DNA from: an uncultured Oscillospiraceae bacterium | GTDB lineage: Bacteria > Bacillota > Clostridia > Oscillospirales > Oscillospiraceae | Length of the DNA stretch: 10,014 nucleotides | NCBI GenBank assembly: GCA_934567115.1 | Contig: CAKTJA010000036.1 | Coordinates: 1 to 10,014, forward strand | Direction: 5' to 3' | Shown: one piece after another, positions 1 to 6,455 of the stretch | Layout: each line of letters opens with the position of its first letter | Numbering within the stretch: position 1 is the first letter of the stretch | Position numbers and translations under genes: made by a program | The notes under the pieces: model-generated | The model's database searches: none | Seen by the model: only the letters and a program-made list of their open reading frames with translations | Told to the model about the DNA's origin: nothing

Positions 1-1
1 G

Positions 2-925
2 CCCTTGGAGATCCTTTCCGCGAGGCTGGGCGTGACGACGCCCTCCGCGCAGCAGATCAATGTCCGGCGCTGCCTTCTCAGCGCGGACACGGCGGGGACG
101 GTCCACCTCTACCTTCAGGACGAGGGGGGGAGCTGCTTTCGCTTCTCCACGGCGGTGAGCGCCGTTCTTCTTGCGGCGTATCTGGAGGCGCAGGACGGCG
201 GCAGCGTCGAATTTGCCTTCGCCATGGGCGAGGAGTACGCGGCGCTCTCGCCCTACACGCTGGTGTTCAGCGCGCAGACGGAGCGCGAAGAGCTTTCCGC
301 CGCCAATGCGCTGAGTGATTACTCCGCGGAGGAGCTGCTGCGCCGCGCGGAGTTCAACCCGCACACTAAGGACTGGTATCGCGGCTCCTCGGGAACGGTC
401 GTTTATATCGAGGGGCAGCGCAAGCTGTATCTGGAACCGGACGGCGTGGTTTCCTACGGCGGCGGCGCAGCTGAGGACGGATCGCTTTTCTCCGTCGCGG
501 CGGCTGACGCGGCGCACCCCTCCCGTGCAGAGCTTTGCGCCGCCGCGCGCAGCCTGATCGAGACGCTTGCGCAGGGGCGCACGGGGGACGCCGCGCTTTA
601 CGTCAGCGGGATGCGGACGGAGGATTCCGTCTGCATCGTCACCTTTGACTATCTGGTGGGCGGCACGCCGCTTCGCTTTTCCGACGGCTCCCACGCCGCA
701 GAGGTGCGTCTGGAGGGGCGGAGCATCACCGCCTTTTCACTGCGTCTGCGCCGCTACACGGTCACCGAGCGGAGCACGCCCCTGCTGCCGCCGGCGCTTG
801 CCTGCGCCATTGCCCGAAATTCCCCCGGGAGCGAGCTGTCCGTTGCCTACGTCGATTCCTACGGCGATTCCGTCAGCGCCGGCTGGGTCGCCGACCGGGA
901 CGCCGGAAGGGAGGATGCGGCATGA
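2..925 (+). CDS. YycH-like WalK regulatory protein (5' end cut by window edge)
   Basis: The frame is open from base 2, so the start lies to the left. The TTG at position 5 is simply the first possible start inside the window. At least 307 residues are visible. They contain no membrane segment; a YycH-type N-terminal anchor would be in the missing part. The visible part is a secreted-looking, beta-rich region without catalytic motifs, with stretches such as VVYIEGQRKLYLEPDG and a basic-aromatic C-terminal strand region. The main argument for YycH is context: its stop overlaps the start (ATGA, 922-925) of a gene with the typical YycI form. In Firmicutes the yycH-yycI pair follows walR-walK and encodes extracytoplasmic membrane proteins that modulate the WalK sensor kinase, which controls cell-wall metabolism. 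I recognise the family only weakly from sequence, so the name rests mostly on gene order. The left neighbour is predicted to be walK. Confidence 0.55.
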   Translation, partial: PLEILSARLGVTTPSAQQINVRRCLLSADTAGTVHLYLQDEGGSCFRFSTAVSAVLLAAYLEAQDGGSVEFAFAMGEEYAALSPYTLVFSAQTEREELSAANALSDYSAEELLRRAEFNPHTKDWYRGSSGTVVYIEGQRKLYLEPDGVVSYGGGAAEDGSLFSVAAADAAHPSRAELCAAARSLIETLAQGRTGDAALYVSGMRTEDSVCIVTFDYLVGGTPLRFSDGSHAAEVRLEGRSITAFSLRLRRYTVTERSTPLLPPALACAIARNSPGSELSVAYVDSYGDSVSAGWVADRDAGREDAA

Positions 926-1732
926 ACACCGCGAGGCTGAAAAACATCGTTATCATCATTCTTCTGCTTGCGAATGCTTTTCTCCTCGTTTTGCTGTTCT
1001 CCCTTCAAGCGGAGGAAAACGCCGCGAACAGGCGCACGGTCGAGCAGCTCTGCGAGCTTTTCGCATCGGACGGCGTCGCGCTGGACGCGTCCATGCTTGA
1101 ACGCTTTTCCGCCGCGCCGTACCGCGCCGCGCAGCCCGTGCGGGACATATCCGCCGAGCAGACGCTTGCCGAAGGCGTGATCGGGGCGGTGTCGTCCGTT
1201 GACTCCGGAGGCGGGATCTACCGGTATTACAGCGCTGCGGGGATGAGCGGCGGCGTCTGCCTGATCCGCGGCAGCGGCGCGCTTGAGGCGACGCTCAGCC
1301 GGGAGACGGACGATCCGTCCGAGTTTTGCCGGGCGCTTTGCGCGCCGTACGGCTACGAGATTTTTGAAACGCAGCGCGGTCACAACGGTCACGGCGAATC
1401 GGATGCTGGACGGGCTGGAGGTCTATAACTGTCCGCTCACGTTTTCCTTTTCCGGAAGCGTTCTTGTCTCGGTCAGCGGATTTTTCCTGCCGCTGATCGA
1501 AACGGAGGAGGACGGCGGAACGGCGCTTGACGCCGCGACCGCGCTGGTGCGCTTTCTTGACTACCGCAACGCCTCCGGTACGGTGTGTACGGAGATCACC
1601 GGTCTTGCCGGCGGATACCTGCTGCAAAGCTCCGCCGGCGCGCCGCAGCAGCTTGCCCCCGTGCTGCGTGTGGAGACCGACGTTTACAGCTACTATGTCA
1701 ATGCGGAGACGGGCGAGGTAACGCGCGGGTAA
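922..1732 (+). pseudogene. YycI-like WalK regulatory protein, frameshifted at a T5 run
   Basis: The start ATG at 922 is preceded by AAGGGAGG (907-914) at 7 nt and overlaps the upstream stop. Residues 5-28 form a single N-terminal membrane anchor (IVIIILLLANAFLLVLLF), as in YycI, followed by an extracytoplasmic domain. This frame stops at 1428. The conserved C-terminal half lies one frame over and ends at 1732. It has a YNCPLTFSFSG strand and a final PVLRVETDVYSYYVNAETGE segment, typical of YycI/PepSY-like domains. Removing one T from the run at 1361-1365 joins the halves smoothly: ...YGYEI then LKRSAVTTVTANRMLDG. The repaired protein would be about 269 aa, a normal length. No stop codon or other damage is seen on either side. 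The break could be a recent mutation or a sequencing/assembly error. Programmed shifting is unlikely because T5 is short and there is no clear slippery heptamer. The expected role is membrane-bound tuning of WalK together with the YycH-like partner. Confidence 0.65.
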
Positions 1733-1754
1733 GCGAAGGACGAGAAAAACAGGA

Positions 1755-1764
1755 CCCGGAACGA
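1755..1764. repeat. Target-site duplication, left copy (CCCGGAACGA)
   Basis: These ten bases directly flank the left terminal repeat of the 142-bp element. They are repeated exactly at 1907-1916 next to its right end. A 10-bp duplication is the mark of transposase-mediated insertion. Confidence 0.85.
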
Positions 1765-1906
1765 CAATGTCATTAAGTTAAGCGTTTTTTGACAAAATGC
1801 CGCAGAAAACCGCAACTTATTTTTTAGAAATTATTTAGAAAACCACCCAAAACATAAATTTTAAGAACCGAGGCATTTCGCCCCGGTTCTTAACTTAATG
1901 ACATTG
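1765..1906. mobile_element. 142-bp MITE with perfect 18-bp terminal inverted repeats
   Basis: The ends CAATGTCATTAAGTTAAG (1765-1782) and CTTAACTTAATGACATTG (1889-1906) are exact reverse complements, flanked by a 10-bp direct repeat. The inside is strikingly AT-rich compared with the GC-rich host and has no open frame of useful length, so it is non-autonomous and would need a transposase in trans. Just inside and overlapping the right end is a hairpin: TTAAGAACCG (1861-1870) pairs with CGGTTCTTAA (1884-1893), with an extra GGC/GCC pairing and an ATTTC loop. A 10-bp duplication fits IS4-type (IS231/ISH8-like) or ISAs1-type transposases, but the sequence does not fix the family. Confidence 0.85.
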
Positions 1907-1916
1907 CCCGGAACGA
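1907..1916. repeat. Target-site duplication, right copy (CCCGGAACGA)
   Basis: This is an exact copy of 1755-1764. It is now the left arm of the remaining 9-bp hairpin with 1918-1926, so the duplication itself rebuilt part of the terminator stem. Confidence 0.85.
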
Positions 1917-1989
1917 GCGTTCCGGGTCCTGTTTTCAATTTTCCGCAGAGAAGCCCGGCGGCCTTGCGGCGCGGTTGTCCCCGCTGCGG

Positions 1990-2889
1990 TCAAACCTCCG
2001 TCTTCGCGGGTTCCTCCTCCTTTGCCGATGCGAGCAGGAATACGGCCAGAAGAATGCACACGATGCCGACGCCGAGGCGGAGGGTAAGCACCTCATGGTA
2101 CACGAGCACGCCGATGACAACGCTCGTGAGCGGCTCGAAGGTTGAGAGCATCGACGCGCTCTGCGCGCCGATATACTTGTTGCCGATCTGGAAGAGCAGC
2201 GACGCAGTGGCGGCGATGCAGCAATAGATCCCGAGCGTCCCGAGGCTGAGGGCGGTCGTCGGCCAGGCGAACTGGTTCGAGACGAGCGCGATGACGGCGA
2301 TGATCGCCGCCGAGAACAGGCACAGCCAGAATGCGAGCAGGAACGGCGGCATGTTCACAACGCCGCTCGAATTGAGATGAACGATGTAGAACGCCCACGC
2401 AACGCCGGAGGCGAAGGCGAGAAGCACGCCGTAAGCGCTCACCTCGCCGCCGGGGGTGTAAAAGCACAGTATGCCGGCGAAGGACAGCGCGCAGCACAGG
2501 AGCTTGCGCCGGTTCGGCTTTTCGTAGCGGAAGAGGATGCAGGCGATGACCACCAGAACGGGGTAGACGAAGTGGACGGTCGTCGCGAGACCGGAGGCAA
2601 GGTAGTTGTATGAGGCGAAGAGCAGCGGGCCGATCAGCGCATAGCCGATGCTGCAAATGGCGACGTCGCGCAGCTGCCTGCGGCTGATGCGAAGGCTTTT
2701 CCCGCCGGTGAGCCGGTAGAGAAGAAGGAAGAGGAATATACCGGTGAACGCGCGAAGGAAGGACAGCGTGGTCGCGTTGCACCCGCCGGTATAGATCGTT
2801 TTCGCCATCAGCGGATTGAGTCCGTAAAAGACCGCTGACAGTATGGTAAGAAGGGTTCCCTTGGCTTTTGACTGCATGTCGCCGCACAC
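1990..2889 (-). CDS. EamA/DMT-family transporter
   Basis: This is a very hydrophobic protein of 299 aa with about ten membrane segments, arranged as two EamA repeats (roughly residues 10-145 and 155-290). That is the usual length and form of drug/metabolite transporter superfamily permeases. Each repeat ends in the typical motif: TVHFVYPVLVVIACILF in the first, and STFEPLTSVVIGVLVYHE with the conserved Pro and Glu in the second. The C-terminus is a short charged tail (KEEEPAKTEV), probably cytoplasmic. The start chosen is GTG at 2889, because GAGGA (2896-2900) lies 6 nt upstream. The ATG at 2877 is possible but sits about 18 nt from that site, and the longer frame reaching 2952 would overlap the promoter. 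The substrate cannot be predicted. The gene is probably a single transcription unit, with its own promoter upstream and the split terminator downstream. Confidence 0.88.
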   Translation of the reverse strand: MCGDMQSKAKGTLLTILSAVFYGLNPLMAKTIYTGGCNATTLSFLRAFTGIFLFLLLYRLTGGKSLRISRRQLRDVAICSIGYALIGPLLFASYNYLASGLATTVHFVYPVLVVIACILFRYEKPNRRKLLCCALSFAGILCFYTPGGEVSAYGVLLAFASGVAWAFYIVHLNSSGVVNMPPFLLAFWLCLFSAAIIAVIALVSNQFAWPTTALSLGTLGIYCCIAATASLLFQIGNKYIGAQSASMLSTFEPLTSVVIGVLVYHEVLTLRLGVGIVCILLAVFLLASAKEEEPAKTEV

Positions 2890-2923
2890 TCGCTTTCCTC
2901 GTAAAAAAATGTCGCTGTGCGGT

Positions 2924-2952
2924 ATTATACGCCGGGAGAGGGGGAAAAGCAA
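2924..2952 (-). promoter_or_regulatory. SigA-type promoter of the EamA gene
   Basis: On the minus strand TTGCTT (2947-2952) and a perfect TATAAT (2924-2929) are separated by 17 bp. Transcription would begin near 2917, giving a leader of about 28 nt before the GTG at 2889. It lies in the 92-nt gap after the glycosylase gene, so the transporter is not dependent on readthrough. Confidence 0.75.
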
Positions 2953-2981
2953 CGAATTATTAACAAGTTAAAGCAATATTT

Positions 2982-3476
2982 TTACAGCCATGGGGAAAGA
3001 GCGGCGCTCCACACGGCGGTCAGGTCAGGCTCCGTCATGCGCGCGTTGGCGGGACTGGTGGAGGGGAGAAGCTCTGCGGCGCCCCAGCGCGGCTCGTCGT
3101 ACCGGCGGTAGAGGCGGAGGGCCGTGCCGCCGTTGCAGAAAATGCGCCGGAGCTTCGCCGTGCGAAAGATGCGGTCAAGCTCGTTCGGAACGACGTTGGC
3201 GATCGACGCGTCAGAGGAGCCGGCGATCTCGCATGAGGCGACAACGTCCCACAGCGCGACGCCTCGGCGCAGCAGAAGGTCTTTCTTCTCGTCGATCGTC
3301 TGCGGCACGTCCTCGCCGAGCACGGCGGACAGCACCCGCCAAAACCGGTTTTGCGGGTGGCCGTAGAAAAACGTGGTCTCGCGCGACCGGACGGAGGGAA
3401 ATGAGCCGAGGATGAGTACGCGTGAGCGTTCGTCGAACACAGGGGCGATGGTGTGAAGCTGAAGGCGGCGTTCCAT
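2982..3476 (-). CDS. Hypoxanthine/deoxyinosine-type DNA glycosylase (UDG superfamily)
   Basis: The 164-aa protein matches the family-6 (HDG) branch of the uracil-DNA glycosylase superfamily, which removes hypoxanthine (deaminated adenine) from DNA to start base excision repair. Visible marks are the beta strand VLILGSFPS (20-28), the motif YGHPQNRFW (38-46), the segment IFCNGGTA (112-119), and a C-terminal LPSTSPAN (137-144) in the position of the UDG DNA-intercalation/minor-groove motif. Asn43 and Asn115 fall where this family carries its functional asparagines. The start is ATG 3476, with GGAGG 5 nt upstream; the open frame extending to 3536 has no better site. The length is normal and no damage is seen. 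The gene is divergent from the small repressor-like operon, and the two promoters overlap. The product is expected to be cytoplasmic. Confidence 0.85.
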   Translation of the reverse strand: MERRLQLHTIAPVFDERSRVLILGSFPSVRSRETTFFYGHPQNRFWRVLSAVLGEDVPQTIDEKKDLLLRRGVALWDVVASCEIAGSSDASIANVVPNELDRIFRTAKLRRIFCNGGTALRLYRRYDEPRWGAAELLPSTSPANARMTEPDLTAVWSAALSPWL

Positions 3477-3521
3477 ACGGACCTCCGATCTGATAAAGAG
3501 TGAAAAAATCCTTGAAAGCCC

Positions 3522-3550
3522 TTGACGGAAAGGCAATTATAGCATATACT
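3522..3550 (+). promoter_or_regulatory. Promoter of the ribbon-helix-helix operon
   Basis: TTGACG (3522-3527) and TATACT (3545-3550) are spaced by exactly 17 bp. Transcription would begin near 3557, giving a leader of about 50 nt. The -10 box contains the first unit of the phased ATAC array, so a protein bound there would block polymerase. Confidence 0.8.
3536..3541 (-). promoter_or_regulatory. Extended -10 box of the glycosylase promoter
   Basis: On the minus strand the sequence reads TGCTATAAT, an extended -10 element with a perfect TATAAT (3536-3541). No good -35 box is present; TTGCTG at 3557-3562 is 15 bp away. An extended -10 can compensate for that. The box sits inside the 17-bp spacer of the opposing promoter, and its upstream region is covered by the ATAC array, so the two genes are probably regulated together or exclude each other. 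Confidence 0.55.
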
Positions 3551-3585
3551 TCTATACAGCAATACGCCTATACTGCAATACTGCA
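3546..3585. promoter_or_regulatory. Five phased ATAC octamers: probable operator array
   Basis: ATAC begins at 3546, 3554, 3562, 3570 and 3578, that is every 8 bp exactly. The other four bases of each octamer vary as TTCT, AGCA, GCCT, TGCA and TGCA, so the last two units are identical (ATACTGCA). The array runs from the -10 box through the presumed start site and ends 8 bp before the AAGGAGG ribosome site. Tandem boxes at 7-8 bp spacing are the binding mode of ribbon-helix-helix repressors (8-bp met boxes for MetJ, heptads for the omega repressor). The next gene encodes a protein of that form, so autorepression is the simplest reading. The repeats are seen directly; the function is inferred. 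Confidence 0.65.
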
Positions 3586-3606
3586 TTTTGATAAGGAGGA
3601 CTGAAA

Positions 3607-3780
3607 ATGGCGGAGGATCGGGAATACGCGCATGTGACCTTTCGGGTCCCCAAGGAGGTTTATGTAAAGTATAAGATGATCTTATTGCAGGAGCAGCGGT
3701 CCGGACGCAAAACGCCGACCTCGGACCTCAATGCGTACATCCTGTCCGTGCTTAAAGAGGGGAGGCTGAGAGAGCTATGA
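3607..3780 (+). CDS. Small ribbon-helix-helix-like DNA-binding protein (57 aa)
   Basis: ATG 3607 is preceded by AAGGAGG (3593-3599) at 7 nt, an ideal ribosome site. The 57-residue product has a short N-terminal beta-strand candidate (HVTFRVPKEVY, 9-19), then a helix (about 16-30), then a Thr/Ser-capped second helix (TPTSDLNAYILSVLKEG). This is the order beta-alpha-alpha of MetJ/Arc/CopG-type dimeric repressors, in which the paired strands enter the DNA major groove. Alternating residues of the strand (His, Thr, Arg) would be the base contacts. The stop overlaps the next start as ATGA, so the two are translationally coupled. The 8-bp-phased array in its own promoter suggests autoregulation. 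It could be the antitoxin-like or repressor half of a two-gene module. The fold is judged by eye. Confidence 0.72.
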   Translation: MAEDREYAHVTFRVPKEVYVKYKMILLQEQRSGRKTPTSDLNAYILSVLKEGRLREL

Positions 3781-4103
3781 TCGAAGAGAATGTGCTGAAT
3801 CGGGCGTTTCGAGATGCGTCCCAGGTTATTTTTTTCAAGGGAGGGCTTGATACCTTCGCGTTCCGAAAGGGCTTTGAGACAGGGCTTGACCTGTCGGAGC
3901 CGGAGCGGCGGCAGCTGCTCTCATATGTAAAGGAAAAGCTCGGCAGAGGAACGGCGGCGTATCAGGCGCTCAAGCGGGAGATCGACAGGCAGGAGTTCCT
4001 TTCTACGGACTATTATGTCAACCCGTACCCGGGACGCTTTTACGGGGCCTATGCGCCGGTCGTGTTCAAGACGTTTGCGGGCGTAATGGCCGCAGTGCTG
4101 TGA
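3777..4103 (+). CDS. Unrecognised 108-aa protein, partner of the ribbon-helix-helix gene
   Basis: ATG 3777 overlaps the upstream stop by 4 nt. GGAGG at 3761-3765 is 11 nt upstream, slightly far, so coupling probably drives initiation. I do not recognise the family. The protein is soluble-looking and mixed-charge. It has a helical N-terminal half (residues 1-70, including the charged stretch LSEPERRQLLSYVKEKL), then a Tyr/Pro/Gly-rich segment (STDYYVNPYPGRFYGAYAP, about 77-95) and a hydrophobic end (VFKTFAGVMAAVL). It has no signal peptide, no cysteine pair, no obvious nuclease or kinase motif, and no clear transmembrane helix. Codon use is less GC-biased than in the ribosomal and repair genes nearby, which fits accessory DNA. 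A small repressor-like gene followed by a small overlapping gene with an operator at the promoter resembles a toxin-antitoxin layout, but nothing in this protein proves toxicity. Confidence 0.72.
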   Translation: MIEENVLNRAFRDASQVIFFKGGLDTFAFRKGFETGLDLSEPERRQLLSYVKEKLGRGTAAYQALKREIDRQEFLSTDYYVNPYPGRFYGAYAPVVFKTFAGVMAAVL

Positions 4104-4162
4104 GCGTGCGTCTCAGAGTATCGTAACAGGCCGCAGGGAGAATGGCAAGTAAAAAAACACCA

Positions 4163-4190
4163 GAGGAGGGGCGTGCGCCCCTCCTCCTTT
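4163..4190. terminator. Hairpin terminator after the small operon
   Basis: GAGGAGGGGC (4163-4172) pairs perfectly with GCCCCTCCTC (4177-4186) around a GTGC loop. On the plus strand it is followed only by CTTTC, a weak T-tract. On the minus strand a T7 tract (A-run 4151-4157) follows after 5 nt. It lies about 60 nt past the 108-aa gene, so it is most likely that operon's terminator and may also stop minus-strand readthrough. Confidence 0.6.
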
Positions 4191-4672
4191 CATGACGAAC
4201 GACAAGCAGGATTCGCAGCCGTACGTCTGAGCGTATTATCTCCGGAGCGGAGCAAAATATGCAAAATGTGTGCGGCGGCAGAGATGCGGAGCGGTTTTCT
4301 GCGTTTGTGGTAAGGCTTTGCCGTACGGAGAACAGGAATTGAAGCTCTGTGCCCAGAAAACAGAAGTCGGAAAATGAAACGGTCTGCGGTGGATTCGGGT
4401 CAAGCGCAGACCGTTTGCGGCAAAAGGCGGGGACCGCCATTCTCCTATCTGAAATCGGCAAAGCGCCGGTCGATTTTGCGCCCGCTCCTGTTCGCTTGGT
4501 TTCTCCCCAAGGGTGCGAAGCCGCCCGGTCCTGCGGTAACGCCAAGGTTGACGCTTGTGCGAGGCTTTCTCGATTTTGTTAGCGAAATGAATACTTTCGG
4601 AGGGGAAAGAGTGGGATTTGTGGACGAAAGGGAAGAAACGGAATGAAAGACGGCGGAGAGGATTGAAGCGTG
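4191..4672. other. About 480 bp without a convincing gene
   Basis: Short open frames exist on both strands (plus 4374-4646, 90 codons, and 4349-4582, 77 codons; minus 4066-4545). None has a ribosome site, and none has core-gene codon use or a recognisable domain. The minus frame also runs across the terminator and into the 108-aa gene. I see no tRNA, known riboswitch or transposon ends. The one clear structure is the hairpin at 4377-4416. The stretch may be decayed coding DNA, an unrecognised RNA, or spacer at the junction between the accessory operon and the rpsB-tsf operon. Confidence 0.5.
4377..4416. repeat. 12-bp perfect inverted repeat in the gene-free stretch
   Basis: AAACGGTCTGCG (4377-4388) is the exact reverse complement of CGCAGACCGTTT (4405-4416), with a 16-nt loop. 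No T-run follows on either strand, so it is not an intrinsic terminator. It could be a structured RNA element or a protein-binding palindrome. Confidence 0.6.
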
Positions 4673-4716
4673 AAAATAAAAAGGACCCGCATCTGATCCA
4701 ATTCAGATGCGGGTCC
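4673..4716 (-). terminator. Terminator of the rpsB-tsf operon
   Basis: On the minus strand a 14-bp perfect stem (4703-4716 with 4683-4696, GGACCCGCATCTGA and its complement) with a 6-nt loop is followed by TTTTTATTTT (4682-4673). It lies about 54 nt past the tsf stop. pyrH and frr, which often follow tsf, are therefore not cotranscribed here. Confidence 0.92.
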
Positions 4717-4770
4717 CGTGCTGTTTTTGGTTAGAGAAAATGTCCGTTTTGCGTGGGAACGAAACAGTTC

Positions 4771-5688
4771 TCAGCCCTTGATCATGGAGGCGATCTCTTC
4801 GGCGAAGTTCTCCTGCTTCTTTTCGATGCCCTCGCCCTTTTCAAAGCGGATGGCGTCAACGAAGCTCATGCCGCCGCCGAGCTTTTTCGCCGCGTCGGCG
4901 ATATACTGCTCGACCGTACCGGAGAACACGTCGCTGCGGACGAACTCCTGCTGAAGCAGACAGTTTTCGGAGTAGAACTTGTTGAGCTTGCCCATGACGA
5001 TCTTCTCGCGGACCTGCTCGGGCTTCCCGGCCATCTTGGGGTCGTTGGCCATCTGCGCCATCATGATCTTCTTCTCCTCGTCGAGCACGTCCTGAGAGAC
5101 CTGGCTCTTATCCCAGAAGCGGGGATTGAGCGCCGCAATCTGCATGGCGACGTCCTTCGCGATCTCGGAAGCGTCGATGCCGTTGTCAACCTTGAAGTTG
5201 ACGAGGACGCCGATCTTGCCGCCCGCGTGGATATAGGGCACCGACACGTTGGCGGAGAAGCGGGCGAAGCGGCGGACCTGAATGTTCTCGCCGATGACGA
5301 GGACCATCTCCTGACGCTCCTGCTCGACCGTGCGGCCGTTGCCGTAGGGCGCGTTCATCAGCGCGTCGAGATCCTTGGGATCCTCCTTCGCGACGACGGC
5401 GGCGATGTTCTTGACAAAATTCTGGAACTTTTCGTTCTTGCCGACAAAGTCGGTCTCCGCGTTGACCTCGACCACAACGCCGACGCCGTCGATCACAGCC
5501 GCGTAAGCCATGCCCTCCGCCGCGACGCGGCCAGCCTTCTTCGCGGACGCGGCCAGACCCTTTTCACGAAGATATTCGATGGCCTTTTCGATATTGCCGT
5601 CGCATTCCGCCAGCGCCTTCTTGCAGTCCATCATGCCGACGCCGGTCATTTCGCGCAGATTTTTTACATCAGCAGCACTAATTGCCAT
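4771..5688 (-). CDS. tsf: Translation elongation factor Ts
   Basis: The 305-aa protein is elongation factor Ts, the cytoplasmic nucleotide-exchange factor that releases GDP from EF-Tu so it can reload GTP. Residues 1-45 form the N-terminal UBA-like module with the family signature (LREMTGVGMMDCKKAL, 11-26). TDFVGKNEKF (79-88) carries the Asp80-Phe81 pair that wedges into EF-Tu near its magnesium site. The core and coiled-coil regions follow, with FAEEIASMIKG at the C-terminus. The length is slightly above the usual 280-295 aa. ATG 5688 has AGGAGG (5699-5704) 10 nt upstream. The gap to rpsB upstream is only 26 nt, giving the conserved rpsB-tsf order, and both would be made from the promoter at 6566-6594. 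The long plus-strand frame opposite (4753-5706) is a shadow. Confidence 0.97.
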   Translation of the reverse strand: MAISAADVKNLREMTGVGMMDCKKALAECDGNIEKAIEYLREKGLAASAKKAGRVAAEGMAYAAVIDGVGVVVEVNAETDFVGKNEKFQNFVKNIAAVVAKEDPKDLDALMNAPYGNGRTVEQERQEMVLVIGENIQVRRFARFSANVSVPYIHAGGKIGVLVNFKVDNGIDASEIAKDVAMQIAALNPRFWDKSQVSQDVLDEEKKIMMAQMANDPKMAGKPEQVREKIVMGKLNKFYSENCLLQQEFVRSDVFSGTVEQYIADAAKKLGGGMSFVDAIRFEKGEGIEKKQENFAEEIASMIKG

Positions 5689-5714
5689 TTCAGTTTATCC
5701 TCCTAAGTTTTTAA

Positions 5715-6455
<741 letters not shown>

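Larger units (their letters stand above)
1746..1935. terminator. Bidirectional terminator split by an insertion
   Basis: The arm at 1746-1763 (AAAACAGGACCCGGAACG) is the exact reverse complement of 1918-1935. Without the element at 1765-1906 and one target copy, the two arms would be separated by only 2 bases. That gives an 18-bp palindrome with A-tract and T-tract ends, a classic bidirectional terminator between two convergent genes (YycI-like + and EamA -). After the insertion, a shorter 9-bp hairpin survives at 1907-1926 followed by TCCTGTTTT, so plus-strand termination probably still works. On the minus strand the T-tract now lies on the far side of the element. Confidence 0.75.

Noticed and set aside
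1361..1372. Programmed ribosomal frameshift in the YycI-like gene
   Set aside because: A +1 shift would be needed. There is no known +1 signal, T5 is short for slippage, and there is no downstream structure that I can support.
1789..1820. TTGACA (1789-1794) inside the MITE as an outward promoter
   Set aside because: No acceptable -10 box lies at 16-18 bp; the best AT-rich hexamer, ACTTAT, is 20 bp away, and no gene follows on that strand.
4105..4236. Imperfect repeat CGTCTCAGAGTAT / CGTCTGAGCGTAT after the small operon
   Set aside because: There are only two copies, with mismatches, about 110 bp apart and no defined unit; within what chance could give.
4374..4646. 90-codon plus-strand frame as a hypothetical protein
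   Set aside because: It has no ribosome site at the start, its beginning is the 4377-4416 hairpin, and its composition (Lys/Arg/Pro/Gly) shows no domain. I cannot support it as a gene.
4753..5706. 317-codon plus-strand frame opposite tsf
   Set aside because: The reverse strand encodes a clear elongation factor Ts. The plus frame is a Val/Leu/Asp/His-rich mirror product with no ribosome site, and it runs past the tsf start.
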